Positions 24,340-38,500 of a stretch of 64,000 bases of DNA are shown here, piece after piece. The first letter of the stretch is position 1. The number at the start of each line of letters is the position of its first letter. The position numbers and the translations under genes were made by a program. Location: positions 43,221,152 to 43,285,151 of the forward strand of contig CM022665.1 in NCBI GenBank assembly GCA_012295275.1, written 5' to 3'. The notes beneath the pieces were generated by a model that was not told the origin of the DNA, searched no databases, and saw nothing but the letters and a program-made list of their open reading frames with translations. The DNA comes from Chrysomallon squamiferum. Its lineage: Eukaryota; Mollusca; Gastropoda; Neomphalida; Peltospiridae.

Positions 24340-25070
24340 TCTATATTAACAGTCCTATTACTTATGATACCCTTTGTTGGAACTACTTACACATTTATTA
24401 AAAGTATTTTTTACTCCATATAAATTACTTATATCTCTTATTTATGGTACCCTTTGTGGTATCAAGTCACATATATATTAGGAATATTTCTTACTCTAAA
24501 CAAACTGACCTTTATCTCTATTACTTATGGTACCCTTTGTGGTATAAAGTCACATATATATTAGGAATACTTCTTACTCTATACAAACTGACCTTTATCT
24601 CTATTACTTATGGTACCCTTTGAGGTATCTACTCACAAAATTATTAAGATTATTTTACTCTATATAAACTGACCTTTATCTCTATTACTTATGGTACCCT
24701 TTGAGGTATCTAGTCACAGAATTATTAAGAAGATTATTTTACTGTATACAGACTGACCTATCTCTATTACTTATGGTACTAATTGAGATATCTAGTCACA
24801 GAATTATTAAGATTATTTTACTCTATACAGACTGACCTATATCACTATTATTTATGGTATCCACTGACGTATCTAGTCACATAATTATTAAGAAGATTAT
24901 TTTACTCTATACCAACTGACCTATCTCTGTTACTTATGGTACCCACTGAGGTATCTAGTCACAGAATTATTAAGAAGATTATTTTACTCTATACAGACTG
25001 ACCTATCTCTGTTACTTATGGTACCCACTGAGGTATCTAGTCACATATTTATCAAGAACATCAGACTGAC
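24340..25070 (-). repeat. ~82-bp minisatellite carrying copies of the exon 6 donor
   Basis: About eight tandem units fill most of intron 6. Each contains plus-strand ACTTATGGTACC..TTGAGGTATCTAGTCACA..ATTATTAAG..TTTACTCTATAC. The landmark CTGACC recurs near 24505, 24588, 24669, 24753, 24832, 24916 and 24998 and at the true exon border, 25066. On the coding strand this is AG/GTCAGT, the exon 6 splice donor, preceded by the exon-like AGAGATA. The array therefore appears to have grown from the exon-intron boundary. Confidence 0.9.
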
Positions 25071-25485
25071 CTATATCTCTGTTCTCTGTTTTCAGCAGAG
25101 CTCTTTGTACATCCAGCTCACTCTCACTGCTGTGGGACAGGATGATGTTGACACCATCCGCCGACAGCGAATCCTCCATCTTGGACTCGGCCTCACTGAT
25201 GTTGGCGCTGTCCCCACTGCTCTTGTCGAGGTAGAACTTCTTGCCGAGGCTGCAGTGGCTCACGTCGAGAAGGTCGGGTGTGTCTGTAGCGTGGTCGGCG
25301 CGCAGGCCAACGTACAACAAACTGTCATCAAGCTCCTCAAATCCGTCAGCACTCAAGTGTCCTCGCCAAAGCTCTGGTGACTGTCCACCGGAACAAGGTG
25401 ACTGGCTGTCATATTCAGGCGGAGTTCCAATTTCACCCAGGGAGGGAAGGGTGTGTCCTACATTGAACGGAAGATGGGGAAAATC
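25071..25485 (-). CDS. KASH protein, exon 6 (acidic disordered region)
   Basis: The acceptor is TTTTTGCAG/GATTTT and the donor GATATAG/GTCAGT. It has 138 codons plus one base: DFPHLPFNVGHTLPSLGEIG, then TPPEYDSQSPCSGGQSPELW, and later GFEELDDSLLYVGLRADHA and ISEAESKMEDSL. It is rich in S, D, E and P, has SP sites that could be phosphorylated, and probably forms a disordered linker after the spectrin-like repeat of exons 4-5. Phase 0 in, phase 1 out. Confidence 0.91.
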
Positions 25486-28129
25486 CTGCAAAAATACATA
25501 AATGTGCTGATTAATAATAATAATAATAATAACTTTTGTCAATAATTTTATTTTTTTATTTTCTTTTCTTTAAATACAAAAAAATATTAAACAGATCAGT
25601 AGTAAAGATGTTATATAGTAATTGTCCAAAAAAATGACGAAAAGAAATTTAATATCCATACTTAATTAATGATTATAAATTGTCAAAGAAAGTGTGTAAG
25701 GAGATTTACTTCCAGTTTTGTGAAAGAGAAATTAAATATCCAGCAAACATTTCTTAATTTATTAAAAAAAACACAAAACAAAACAACACAAACACACACA
25801 CACACACACATCATTCAACATTTTAGCAATATTAAACAAAAAATTACAATAAATCCAAAAACAAATTAAAAAAATTAAAAAAATCTATGCTATTCCTCAC
25901 ATTTCATATAAACACAAACACAATTTTTTCACACCATCAAAAATAATTCTACACTATAAAACAGTACACTTCAGACAAAACTAAAAACAACAAGCTGCAA
26001 TCACTTTATGATGCTTCTTTTTATCACAACCATAAAAAAACAATTCTAAGTAGTTTTTTTTTACAACCTCAAGGGAATATCTAAGCTTCTAAAGTACAGC
26101 ATAACTTGCATAATTTAAACTAATATACAAGAGATAATGCCTTTCCATCAATCCTCTCTCTCTATATGTATATATACATATATAAAAAAAAGCATTAACA
26201 AAATGCAATGATTTTGTAATTATTCAAATAGCTAAAACCACAAGGAGCACCACCCCTTTTTTTTATGACAGCTGTGAACTAGATTTTCAAGAAAGTTTTT
26301 AACCCCTAGGGCGACAATAAATGACTTAACACTCAAGTTTTCGTCTCAAAGGAGGATAGTGAATTGACAATCAATAACAATTATTGTTCTGTATTTTGGG
26401 AAGAGAAAGTCTTTATAACAGCTACTGTCATCTTTCTCAATGGGAATCTGTGAACACAGTGAAGGACAAGAAATAGAGTTAATTTAATTAACTCCAAGAT
26501 TCCTAATCGGCGTCCAAATTTAATTATGGATAAAAATAATTAAAACAAAGATGTCACTTTTATTGCGTGTCTGGTTGGGTTTTGATTTAATAATAATAAT
26601 AATGGAAACATTTTAAAAAAATAATTTTAAAAAAGTAATAATTGTAATAATGATAATAATGATGATGATAACAATAATAGTAAATAATAATAATAATAAT
26701 AATAGTATTAATATTAATAATAAATTAAAAATATAATACAAATCCAGCTTTTCAAAAATTTCCTTTTTCCCCATCTCTTTTTAAACTAATTTTAATATAA
26801 AATAATAATTAAACTGTAGCATTAAATAACATGGCCTATTCAGGCAGAACAAAAAAAGGAAAAAATTATTAAAGCATTCTTATTGAATGTGCAGATTTCA
26901 GCGCAACATAAAATTGAAACGAAATGCAAATTGACTATTCATTTCTGCACCAATTTGTTACTGATTTCAAGTTGGAGGTGCTGAAGTCATTAATCATTCT
27001 CTGAATAGAACAAAAGTTTTGATAAACTTTTAAAGACAGATCAATAAAAATGAATTTACACTAGTTTAGCTTTAACACCTGTGACATGCAGGGAAACAAA
27101 TAATAACCATCACAAAAAGTTTTTTTTTTCAAAGACAGTCTAACAAGAGAAAGTAAAAGGATTGAGGGAGAAAAAAAAAATAATAATAAATTGAAAGGGC
27201 AAATTATGTAAAATGTTTTTAATAATTATAGGATATCTCTGTATTACACCTGTGTCATATGAGATCAAAAGAAAGACAAGATCAAAGGATTAGAAACAAA
27301 AAGAAAATCACAATACATTTCATTATTAAATTTGTGCCATGCAAGTCATTAATGAAAAATAAAATTATGGCCCAGTGACATATACAAAGGATGAATAATA
27401 TAATTATAATAATAATAAAAAATAAATAAATAAAAATGGAAAAAACAAAAACAAATAAACAGAAAAAAATAATTAAAATGTACAAGCAAACAAAAAGAAT
27501 ATCCATTATATTTCATATATTCTTTGTAATACACACATTTTTTTTTTTTTTTTTTGAATGAGACAAACAATTTAAAAATTCTAAGCATATGTATGGATAA
27601 AAAAAAAAGTAATTAAAAAATATATATATATATATATATTTTTAGAAGATTTTAGAAACTAATCTATCTATCTATCTATATACATACATATATATATATA
27701 TATATAAATTAACCAGTTTAAATAAAAATTAAAAAAGAACAACTATAAAGATTTATCTGATAAATGACAAATGAATCAAATTAAAGGTATCAGAAGCTAT
27801 GGTTAAGAGGATTATATGTCAACAAATAAATAAATCAGACTCATATTACATTTTCTTATTACACCTGCACCACAAACAAAAAAATAATCAAAGTCAGAGC
27901 TCAGATAAATTGACTGACCAGCAAATGAGGTCTTGGTCAGCTGTCAGCAATGCCAGGGGGAGCTGCTGACCAATTACTAGCCAAGATGATTCAATTTGGA
28001 CATATCCTGGCAGTGTTAACGAGTGCTGGGCTTCACTGAGGAAATGAATGGGATTCGCAGGGATGACCAGGCGATGACTTCTCTTGTGTTTTTGTTTTGC
28101 TTTTATTTCCTGGGAAAGTCATAAACAAA

Positions 28130-29050
28130 AGCGACTTCCAGGAATAGGTGGATGTTTTGTATGGAAGAACAATATGGACACAATAGAAGAAGAAGAAACA
28201 ACATTTTATTGAAGAACAACAGAGGACAGAGAAAGGAAGATGCATTGTTAATAATGTTATCAGTTGTTTCTGTGATAAATACAGTCTTCCAGAAATGATG
28301 AAATTATGACAGTTTTGTATGGTGGAACAAATGGGGCAAAAAATATAGAAATTGTATCAGACTTCTTATGAAGGATAATCAAAAATAAGACAATAAAGAT
28401 GCTGATTTTAATAATACTGTTATTTAAATCCTGTTAATGTTGTACAAGGAGAACCATCAGACAATGTCATCTTATGCTGACATTAATAATGTTTGTCACC
28501 GAGATTTCCTGTTAATGTTGTTAACAAAAAGCTATGAAAGAAAGCATCCAAAACAGTGGTGATATTGTATGGAGGAACAAATGGTAGCAACAGAATTGTT
28601 GAAATCAACCTTTGCTCTAATTAATGATGTTGTGAACAAATGGCCATGAATGAATGCATCCAGACGGTGGTAATACTGTTTGACGAAATAAATGGTGCAA
28701 AAGAATTATTAGTGTCAACCAGTGCTGACATTAATAATGTTGTCACTTACTTCCTGTTAATCAAAGAGTGCTGAAAGAATGGATCCTCACTGTATGGAAG
28801 AAAGGATTTTGCAAAACAGAAGTAGAAGCAACCTATGCAGATATTAATAATGTTGTCACTCATTCCTGTGATAAAACACCCAATTTGTTTTTGGCAATTT
28901 TGTATGAAAGAACAAACTCATCATCAGAATCGTTCACTTTGCAACAGTTTTGTACTGAAGAATTGTGATAAAGGAAATAAAATATGCAGCCCATGCTGAA
29001 ATTAATGATGTTGTCACTTGCTTCATATTAGCATCATAAACACAAGAGTC
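28130..29050. repeat. Old, diverged tandem repeat in intron 5
   Basis: Recurrent phrases in order are TTTTGTATGGAAGAACAAATGG (variants near 28151, 28310, 28563, 28674, 28893) and GCTGACATTAATAATGTTGTCAC followed by TTCCTGTTAAT (variants near 28478, 28616, 28726, 28835, 28994). Units are about 110-160 bases and well diverged. Confidence 0.7.
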
Positions 29051-31468
29051 TTACACTAGAATTATGGTAGCATGATGGAAAATGACACAAATAAAGGAAA
29101 GTGATATTAAAATACACATAATTCTTTTAATATGAATAACGGATGAATTAACGTTTATGAAAACTGAACACATTTTTGTATTAACAGATACGAATTACTT
29201 AATAATTTTGTGAGCATTCCTAATGGCAGGAAAACACATCTTTATTTATCAGCAGTGGATTATTTTTCAAAAATATAATTAATTTTTTTTTTTCTCTTTT
29301 GCTAATATTTTGTCAACCTAAAATAGAAATCTTATAGAATAATCCAGCTAATAAATAAACCAAAATACACTTAGATGTCTGAAAATAAAGAGCAATACTC
29401 ATTTACCATTATCTGAATGTATCAACAGGCATACAATGGGATAACACAGTTGTTAAAATAGTAAATACTACTAAATAATAAGTATCTGCTTACTGTTTAA
29501 CCGATCAATTAGTTAAGAAAAAATACATATTCATCAATAAAGATTTACTCATAAAGTATTTCAGGCTTCAATAAAATTAATCCTATCAGAGTTAAGTCAA
29601 ATATTTTTATTTTTTTCTTTAGATTTTGCCAAGATGAAATACATTAGAAGTATGACATAACTGCATTGGCACAATATTGAAAATCAAATTGCCTTCTGGC
29701 AGGTTCATATATCAATCCATATGCTCTAGTAGTTATTTACTGGTGTAATAATAATAATAATAAAAAATAAAATAAAATATAAAAAAAATAAATAATAATT
29801 ATAATAATAATGAAAACAAAAGAAAAGAAAAACAGACACTAAAAAATCAATTTCATAGTGGTTACAAAACCATAGGAAAAGCATAGGAAAAAAAGAAACA
29901 AAATATATACCTTTTTTTTTATATCACTAAAGCTACAATAAAAAAATAAAAATAAAAAAATAAAAAAGTTACAAATACCAGCAGATTAATAATTTTAAAA
30001 AACCCAACATAATTTACTGTATAGTCAAAAATTCACTAGAATTATACAATCACAAGAACATTTCTAAAACAAAACCTTTCACTTTCTTAAAATCCTCTCT
30101 CCTCAATTCTCAAAATATTAGGATCATGAATCAAGCAAGGACTGGTGAATATTGATCTTTGAAGTATAGTACACACACTGGCCAGGGTCCAGAATGTCAA
30201 TTTGTTTGGCCACCTCACGAAAATCAGACCAAATCCCTCATTTGGCACATACAACAGTACAATTTACAGCCAGACTTATTCAGGGCATTCATTTTAAATT
30301 TCTTAAAATAAGACTTAAAAGAAATAAAACAACAACAGCTGTATAACCTCAAAATTTATGAAATTTATTTATCTCCTCAAGAAAGATTAAAAAAATAAAA
30401 ATAAAAATAATTTTCTTTTTGCTATACCCTTGTAAACTAAAGCAATATTATGTCCATGACATATAAGTATTATTCTTAAAATTAGTCATATTTTATGTTA
30501 ATATCATCTGCCATATGGTAATGGTTATTTAAAAATAAAAAATGTTTATTTTATTTTATTTTGTTTTTAGATCAGTAAATAAAATTTAATCTCTTTTCTG
30601 TTTGTTTTGTACCACATCATGTAATATATAATATTTTCAAACAAAATAAAATCCACTGAGTTTAAAATTACTGCTGCAATTAAAATTAAAATAATAATAA
30701 AAAGAATAATAAAATTAAAAAGAAAACGAAAAAACCAAGAATCAAAATGATTAAAAAAAAAAAAAAAAAAAATAAATACCCCCTTCCCTGGAAATTTATT
30801 AATCTTTATATTCAGGAAAAATTACCTCATAATTCCTTCTTAAGATATCAATTTCTCAGTCCCATACTTTCCTGTTAATTAAACAGACTATTCATAATCC
30901 TGGTACTAAACATCATTAACAAGCAACCGACAAACAGTAACCTTGTAACTTAGTAAACCTCGACACCATGTACATTAAAACACATTTCCAATCGATCACC
31001 AGCCAGCAGAACAAATCTGTCCATTTTGTAGTTTTAATGTCAGTCTGCTTTTCCTCTGAACACAGGGTCATCAACACCCTCTGCCCAAACCTATCAGTTA
31101 AAACCATCGATCAAGGGAATTATTCATTCGTTAAGTCTCGGAAATTGAACCCTGTTTACCTGTCCGTGCCTACAGGTAAAGTCATCAATCACTGAACGTA
31201 GATCAAAATCGAATAGCGAGGTGAACGATTTCTGAAAACAAAACCTAAATATAAACCATTACTCCACTTATCTACATCTCATTAATGCAAGGTTGAAGTC
31301 TGCTGATTAAGAAGAAGAAAGTAATGGTTTCGTTTGAAATTATTTTTTTATTATAATTTATAAAGAGAAATGTTTTTGTAGAATTCTGTAACTTGTTACA
31401 TTGTATAAATTAATAAAAAAAATAAATTAAAAATACCCCCCAAACCAATCAGACCACACCCCAATATA

Positions 31469-31507
<39 letters not shown>

Positions 31508-33755
31508 ATAGGAAAAATTATTTTTGCTAGAAGCTATGATCCAGTATTTTATATTTGTCTAATTTCAATTTCAGAGTGTTATTTATGTTCTCAAAGTTAA
31601 ACAAACAAAATAAAAATACCTGAACAAACAAATTTGTAGAAAACTACAATCAGTTTTAATTACAAATCATACACATACACATACACACACTCACTCTCTC
31701 TCTTAGTCAATTATTATTAGAGAATTATCCAAAAGAACAGCAACAAAAAAAACCCAAACAACAACATAATAATGAATACCACACCAGGATCTACATAACA
31801 CAATACAAACAAAACACAAAAGAAAAATTTTCAATTTTCATGTGCATCCATGCATACATATCCAAGTAATTTTGGTACAGCAGAATGAAATGGAAAACAA
31901 GACACCCCAGCATGAACAACAACACTGGTTGTTGTTGGGTCTTGAAAATGATGATGTTTATTTCAACAGAACACTACCAAGAACAACAAAGAACATACTC
32001 TGACTGTAAAAGACTCGTAAATAACCAATGATTAATAAGTGGTTTGGTCTGAAAAATGATGTGGGACACAATCACCATAAACCACAACAGTAAATGTAAT
32101 AGTATAATGGTTGGCTCTGAGGTACAAATGCACTGGGATCTCCAGGTCAGTGAGCAAGTAACAAAGGTGTGTTTGTGGAAAAGTGATACTGTGGTAAGTA
32201 AAATACAAATAAAAGACTTTCTTGTTTTGTTAACAAAGGTTTTTGACATTAGCTACGTATGTTTTCTTGAAATAAGGCAGAAACAGATAATAATGTTTGT
32301 CCCAAAAGAATCTGGTATAAAACCAAAAATTAAAATAAATTTTTGTAAGCTGGTGAGAAATACAATCAAGACTTATTGTCTGGATGAGACTTTCTAACAA
32401 TTATATTTGATAAAAAAAATAATAATAATAAAAAAATTAAAAATTAAAATAAAAATGGAGAAAAAACAACAAAAAAAACAAAACAAAAAAAATTAAAGAA
32501 AAAGACAAAGTCCAGTAAATTTTTGTTATCTTTCACAAACAAGAATCAAGTTATTTTTAACATGCCTTCTATTATACTGAAGTGACCCAAATATAGAAAA
32601 AGGTTTCGTTATTAAGACTTTGAAGTTGGACCTGTAGTTAATTTAGGAGACTGCTGCAAGGTATGAAGCTGGCTGTGTGTTTAAAAGTAGAAAGTGTCTG
32701 TGATGAATGCAGCACTCGTAGTTTCTCATCACACTGTTTCTTTTGTAGATGTCTGTGACAAGGATGTCATCACATTCTCAGTCAGACACTGTATTAATTC
32801 TTCAGGCCATTTTGTTTTTACAGATCCAGTGCAGAATGGTTTCAAAATGAAGTACTTTAAGAGAAATAACTGTGCCACGTAAGCATTTTTAAAAGCTGTT
32901 TTAGTGAAAAATTTGTAATTTTTACAGTTCTTATTCTTTTAACAGAATTGTGAAAAATTAGAATATGTGTGTGTGCATGTATGTATCAAAATTATTATCT
33001 ATCTAAATAAGTATGTGTATTTCTTCTTTTTTTATAGAAATGTAATAACGCAAAAACCTTTAAATAAATAAATAAAATTAAATAAAAAAATAATAAAATA
33101 ATTGTTAAAAGTTTCAAGCGTGATTATAAAGCACAAACTCACTAAAACTAATATTAACAATACATATTTATAATGTATCAAAATGATCAAATCTTAGAAC
33201 AGAAAGTCAGTTTCTGGTAACAGACAGTAACAACATGTGTCACCAAACACAGAAGATCACAACAAGAAAACCCAGCCTGTTCTTCACTGTGGTGTGCACG
33301 TGTAGTTTCTGATCTTTGCTGTGTGTGGAGGACAAGTTTGTGACATGTGTCACACAAACTGTCACAGTTGTTGGCTCCATTAGCTACACACTGTTACCAA
33401 GATTACTTCAAATGACAGAAAGTCTATAACGTGGCCTGGTCATTGGTGGCCAATCATAATCAGACTGAACATAGCTGAAGTGGAAGCCATCTTATAAACC
33501 AGATAGTTACTATGGAAACTAAACATATATGAGAATGTATAATTGTCATATTTTTTTTTTTTTTTAATAAAGAAATCACTATAAAAGAAAGAGAAAGAAA
33601 AAAGAAATCCAATAAATTTTTATTATCTTAAACAAGAGTCTTCATTTATTTTTAACATCTGAAAAATGTTTCCACACATTTCAGAACTATTATTTTTTAT
33701 TTTTACAGACTTAAAATACTTAGTTACAATTTTCTTTGCCCTAAATCTATCTATC

Positions 33756-33762
<7 letters not shown>

Positions 33763-33800
<38 letters not shown>
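33763..33800. repeat. (AT)n microsatellite
   Basis: About nineteen AT units. Comparable tracts occur at 5709-5738, 17060-17092 and 31470-31505, and within 54318-54440. Confidence 0.9.
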
Positions 33801-33804
<4 letters not shown>

Positions 33805-34680
33805 AAAATAAACTCCTACCAAAATGAAACCAATGAAAATGTCAATTAAATGAAATATGTCAGATACAAATAAAATCTTCCTTGGGAAAATAAATATAAA
33901 GCTTTTTCAGCATTTTTTTTTTTTTTTAAAAGAAGACAGTGATTGATATTGCTCATGCTTATAACAATCTTTTTCAAACAGATGAATTATTAAAAAAAGA
34001 TAGAAATGGAGGATGGGAATTATAGATAGCTGAATGCAATGGGCAGAGTGAATTATAGCTGGAGATGATGCTTAATCCACGACAATCATGTACGTAAGCT
34101 TATTTTGACAGATTATGATTGCATGTTGCGAATGTTGGAGAAAGTGATCATTCAAAACGACATTTCAGAATCTCTCAGGGTCAACATGATGTGCAATTAA
34201 AATAATTTATGTACTGTTTTTGTATAAAAAGTTGTTTTGGTCCTGGTTGTTATTTTAACGGGAAATATTTCAAAGTAAATAATTAAAGAAATCTGGAGAA
34301 AAAGATAGTTGTAGAAATGGCAAAAATCAAATAAAAATTTAAAAGTATTTAAAAAAAAAATAAAAAATAAAGAAACCACAAAAAAAACTCAAAAAAAAAC
34401 AACCAATCCAACAACAAACAAACCTTTAACAATTTAAATTATTATTTGTCATTGTTTATAATTTTAAGCAAACCTTCTTTCAGTGATAAGTCTGTTTATC
34501 CAATTAAACAAGACTGGTTTTTAAAATTTAAACAATTTTCTCTCATCGTAACGTAAAAACCAAGTGACAAGCATCTAAATTCTGATTTATTTTCCTCTTC
34601 AGTATTCATTTCATTTGGAATTAGTACCCTCTAAAAAAAAATTAAATGGATTAAACAATACTTTGTTCTTAAGGACATAC

Positions 34681-34887
34681 CTTCTTTTCAAGTGCCCCTT
34701 CCAGTGTATACTGCCACTCTAGCGACTGTAACCAGATTCCATGCCAACGACTCTGCAGTCCCTTAGCAACGTGGTAGAGAGTTTTGCATTGGTCATTGGG
34801 TTCTGCAACGTCATCATTTAGTAGTTCACTCAGCTGAATGACCACTGACACAGTCTGGGAGTGAGACTGGATTTCTTGTTGCAAGCC
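34681..34887 (-). CDS. KASH protein, exon 5 (spectrin-like repeat, second half)
   Basis: The acceptor is TTTGTTTCAG/GGCTTG and the donor AAGAAG/GTATGT. Sixty-nine codons in phase 0/0: GLQQEIQSHSQTVSVVIQLS, then ELLNDDVAEPNDQCKTLYHV and AKGLQSRWHGIWLQSLEWQ-YTLEGALEKK. The helix C core RW-x-x-(I/L)WL-(Q/R)-SLEWQ is a hallmark of nesprin/klarsicht repeats as I recall them. Joined to exon 4 it gives ...LKEHQ-GLQQEIQSH..., a continuous spectrin-repeat B helix, which validates splicing across the 24-kb intron. Confidence 0.93.
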
Positions 34888-35396
34888 CTGAAACAAACAA
34901 AAACAATAATGACAATTTAAAAAAACAAATTAAAAATAAGAGCAGTTTAATATGATTTTATGAATGATGAATGTATCATGAGAGACAAGAATCTTGATTT
35001 TAAAGGATGTTCCTTTAGACATGTCAGTTGCTAAAAAAAGTGCTGAATTGTTGTAATCTTAGAAGTGAAAAACGTTTTGTGTAATACAAGATTCACTTCA
35101 AAATCCTATTTCTACCTCATTTAGCATTTGCAAATAATAAATTAACAGACTAGAACAAAAAAATAAAAAAAAAAAAACGGAGAAATAGTTTTCATTAATA
35201 AATTTCTAGATTCTGAAAAAAAAAAAAAAAAAAAAAAAGAAAAAAACCCCACATTTAAAATAGAGAAAAAAAAAAAAGAAATAATAATAATATGGTTCAA
35301 GGCAAAAAAACCCTGAAGATTGAAAATTCTATAGATATCTGTATAGCCAAAACCCACAGGTATGAAATTATCAATACTATGCAGGCTAATTGAAAT

Positions 35397-35471
35397 AATA
35401 ATAATAGTAGTTGTAGTTGTAGTAGCAGGAATATTAGTAATAGTAGTAGTAATAGCAGTAGTAATAGCAGC

Positions 35472-35511
<40 letters not shown>

Positions 35512-35530
35512 ATAGTAGTAATAACAATTG
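35397..35530. repeat. (TAG/TAA)n trinucleotide array
   Basis: About 130 bases of GTAGTAGTAATAG-type repeat. It produces apparent polyleucine and polyvaline frames that are artefacts. Confidence 0.92.
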
Positions 35531-38500
35531 TCCAAGATACACAAGCTTACATGTCTTTCAAAACCACAAGAGAATTTATTTTTTCCTGTCTAACAGCTTT
35601 ATAAGCACTTTGTGTTGTTCAGGATATTTGTTCATTGGATGAAAAACGACAACCTGCTGTCTCGCAGCAACTGCTTCAAACAGTCTGCCTGACATCAGCA
35701 TCGTCGTTAACGAGCACAAAGTAAACTTACAGAATATTCAAACCTGCAACTAGATGCAGCGATTAATCAATGAAAGCTTGCACCAAACAAGCAAAGTTTA
35801 GACTTAATATATCAATTCTGCACTAAGCTGCCTTGCTATCAGTATCACTCTGTCAACATGAACAAGCTAAATTGTTTTCACACTGGCACAATATTCATGT
35901 CAAATTTTTAATTATTTTTTTTAAGTCCATCATAGAAAAAGAACATCATGTGGACAAGACATGAGAGAATATTAAAGATATGTTGTATCATGTGTAATAA
36001 AAACAATTATAACATAGATGTGATGCATTAATAAACATATAAAATGATCCATTCAACTTCTGCACCATTATCAGTTCTTACTTGTTTGTCTTTATCTCAG
36101 GTTAAGATTATCATATTTTGAATATAAAAGTTTTAAAAATCTGCTATTTTCCATTATGTAAAAACAACAAAAAAGACACTATATTAGCCATAACCAAAAC
36201 TGAAATATCGTGTATAAACTGTACTAAAATGATTTAATAACACTTTCATGGATACATTTTAATTCCCTTTTCAATTACCAAATGTCACTTTATGTTGAAA
36301 AAAGATTCATTTTTATTATAACAGTTTGTCAGACAGGTGCTTTAACAATGCTTTCTGTCCCAGAATGAACTTACTGAATAATTTTTATGTATTTCCTTGT
36401 TGAACCAAGTTTACTTGGTGCATTAGAAGATTTCTTTATTTTTTTTGTTTTTTTTTTTGTTTGATTGTAGGTCATGTGGTATAAGCTGTACTAAATGTCT
36501 CAAGTAACAACTATATGGCACTTATTTTATTATTATTATTATTATATGTTCTATCTGAAATACATCTCAGCTAAATTACTAAAATCATTTTTAAAATAAT
36601 AAATGAAAGTAATAAAAATAAAAATAATGATATAACATGCTTAACAGAATTATTTCATATTTTGTTTATGTGAATTATGACTCCCAAAAAATAGAATGAG
36701 ATTGATGATTTCATAAATTTCATTTACAAAATTATAATTTAAAATTAACTTTAAAAAATAAAAAAATGAAGAAAAAAATCATAAATTAATCTAGGTGACA
36801 TTTAAAATTGTCAATAACATCCTATCACCATGACCAGTAGTAGCCTGGTGACAACAACAACAACAACATAGTAATAATAATAATAATAAAAATAAAAATA
36901 ATAAAATGGAAATTAATTTTTTTTCTTTCTAAAAGTGGCTAGAAAAATATAATTTAAGTTAAGACCAGTAAGCTGAACTATTTCAGAACGTTTTAAAAAT
37001 TATTTAATTTAATTTTTTTTTAATTTGAACATTTAGTAAATACCATTTTAATTCTAATTCTTATTACATAATTAGGTTATTAACTTTTTTCTTCTTTTTT
37101 TTTTCAAACTTGTAACCAGTGTGTATGTGTGTAAATATGCAAGTAAAACATAGGTCACAGCAACCCTGCTAAAGATCTATATCAAAATAGCAAATAAATA
37201 TTTAATATACAGAACAATTAATTTTTATTTCATTATTATTATTATTATCTTGTATTCTTCATATTACTTTTGACACAGAATATCTATCTTTTTAAAAAAT
37301 TAAAAAAAAAAAATCTTTTAAAACAGAAATCCATAAAAATGGCTATTAAAGGTGTAAAATTATAACAACACTATTTCACAACAATGACATTAATCCGCAG
37401 CAATCAATGACAGTAATCAATACTCATATCGCACGTCACAATGCATAATATTCCGACACTGAACAATTGCTTCTATTTTATGTTTTTTCTGTGCAACACG
37501 TGCAGTCGCACACATGGCTCTACAACAATACAGTCATTCAGCCAACATGCTGCATGTGTCCACAGAAAACTAAAAGGAAAAGTTGGACGTGTAAATTGAT
37601 TAGTAATCAACTTTTGTGTGCCGATCTCTTAGTCACAGTGTTGATCTTTATTCTGCATGAAGAAACTTTCTTACAAGCGCTGATGCAGACATTGTAAGGT
37701 GATTAAAAACAAGTCAATTCTTCCTCCACGGTTAACACACACGTGTCTAAATTTTAGTGGAGGAAAAAGAAATCAATTGTAATTTAATTATGAGGAAAAT
37801 AGGTGGATAAACTCTGTAGTAGAGATTTATTGTTGGTTCAGTTTCTAAATTAACTCCAGGATGCAGACAAAAGAGTATTAGTTGAAGTCATTATTCTGAA
37901 GGTTCTTTACTTCCGACATACATGTTAAGAATAGCTCTAAAAAAAATTTAAAAAAAAAGAAAAGAAAAGGTGTATATTTGACATCCTTTTACAAATGCAA
38001 AATCTCAACAAATGCAAAATACAGGGTCTAATGTGTTCATGTCACGAAATCATGAATGTAACACATGTTTAATGTCAAAATATTCAGCGTACAGAACACG
38101 TTTTATGTCAGGCACAACATTAAAAAGACAAATTCTGAATAATAAACGATGTCTAAATATAAAAAAAAAGCTGTTAAGCAGAAACCTCAATACATCATCC
38201 ATCTATTGATCACTGCAGTCTGATGTTATGTAACACCAGCCCACACACACACAGACTACAATGACCCAGTATCAACAGCAAGCCTGTCAATCGGTCACAG
38301 TGACTCGTCCAAACAGAACAGGCTCATCAAGATCATGACAACGGCATAAATAACAGAAATATTCTGTGTTAATCACCTGCAAATCACCACCATCCTTCCA
38401 CTGGTTCAGAGCATGTTTGCCAGCAAGTGATTAGCACAGGAACACAGAAGATTACACACATATTCAGAGTGGTGAGCCTCTGCTGAAACCTTCGACCTGC

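Larger units (their letters stand above)
25486..34680 (-). other. 9.2-kb intron 5 of the KASH gene
   Basis: A/T-rich non-coding sequence with (AC)n near 25793-25810, AAT arrays (26585-26720), AT runs (27620-27710, 31470-31505, 33760-33800), a diverged ~110-140-bp tandem repeat at 28130-29050 and a GC-richer island at 27910-28030. I found no exon that fits phase or composition. The open frames at 32056-32397 (+) and 31974-32249 (-) lack coding features. Confidence 0.7.

Noticed and set aside
25018-25501. Plus-strand frames of 86 and 120 codons
   Set aside because: They are antisense shadows of exon 6.
32056-32397. Plus-strand 113-codon frame
   Set aside because: It is antisense to the host gene in a large intron, with no recognisable domain or codon signal.
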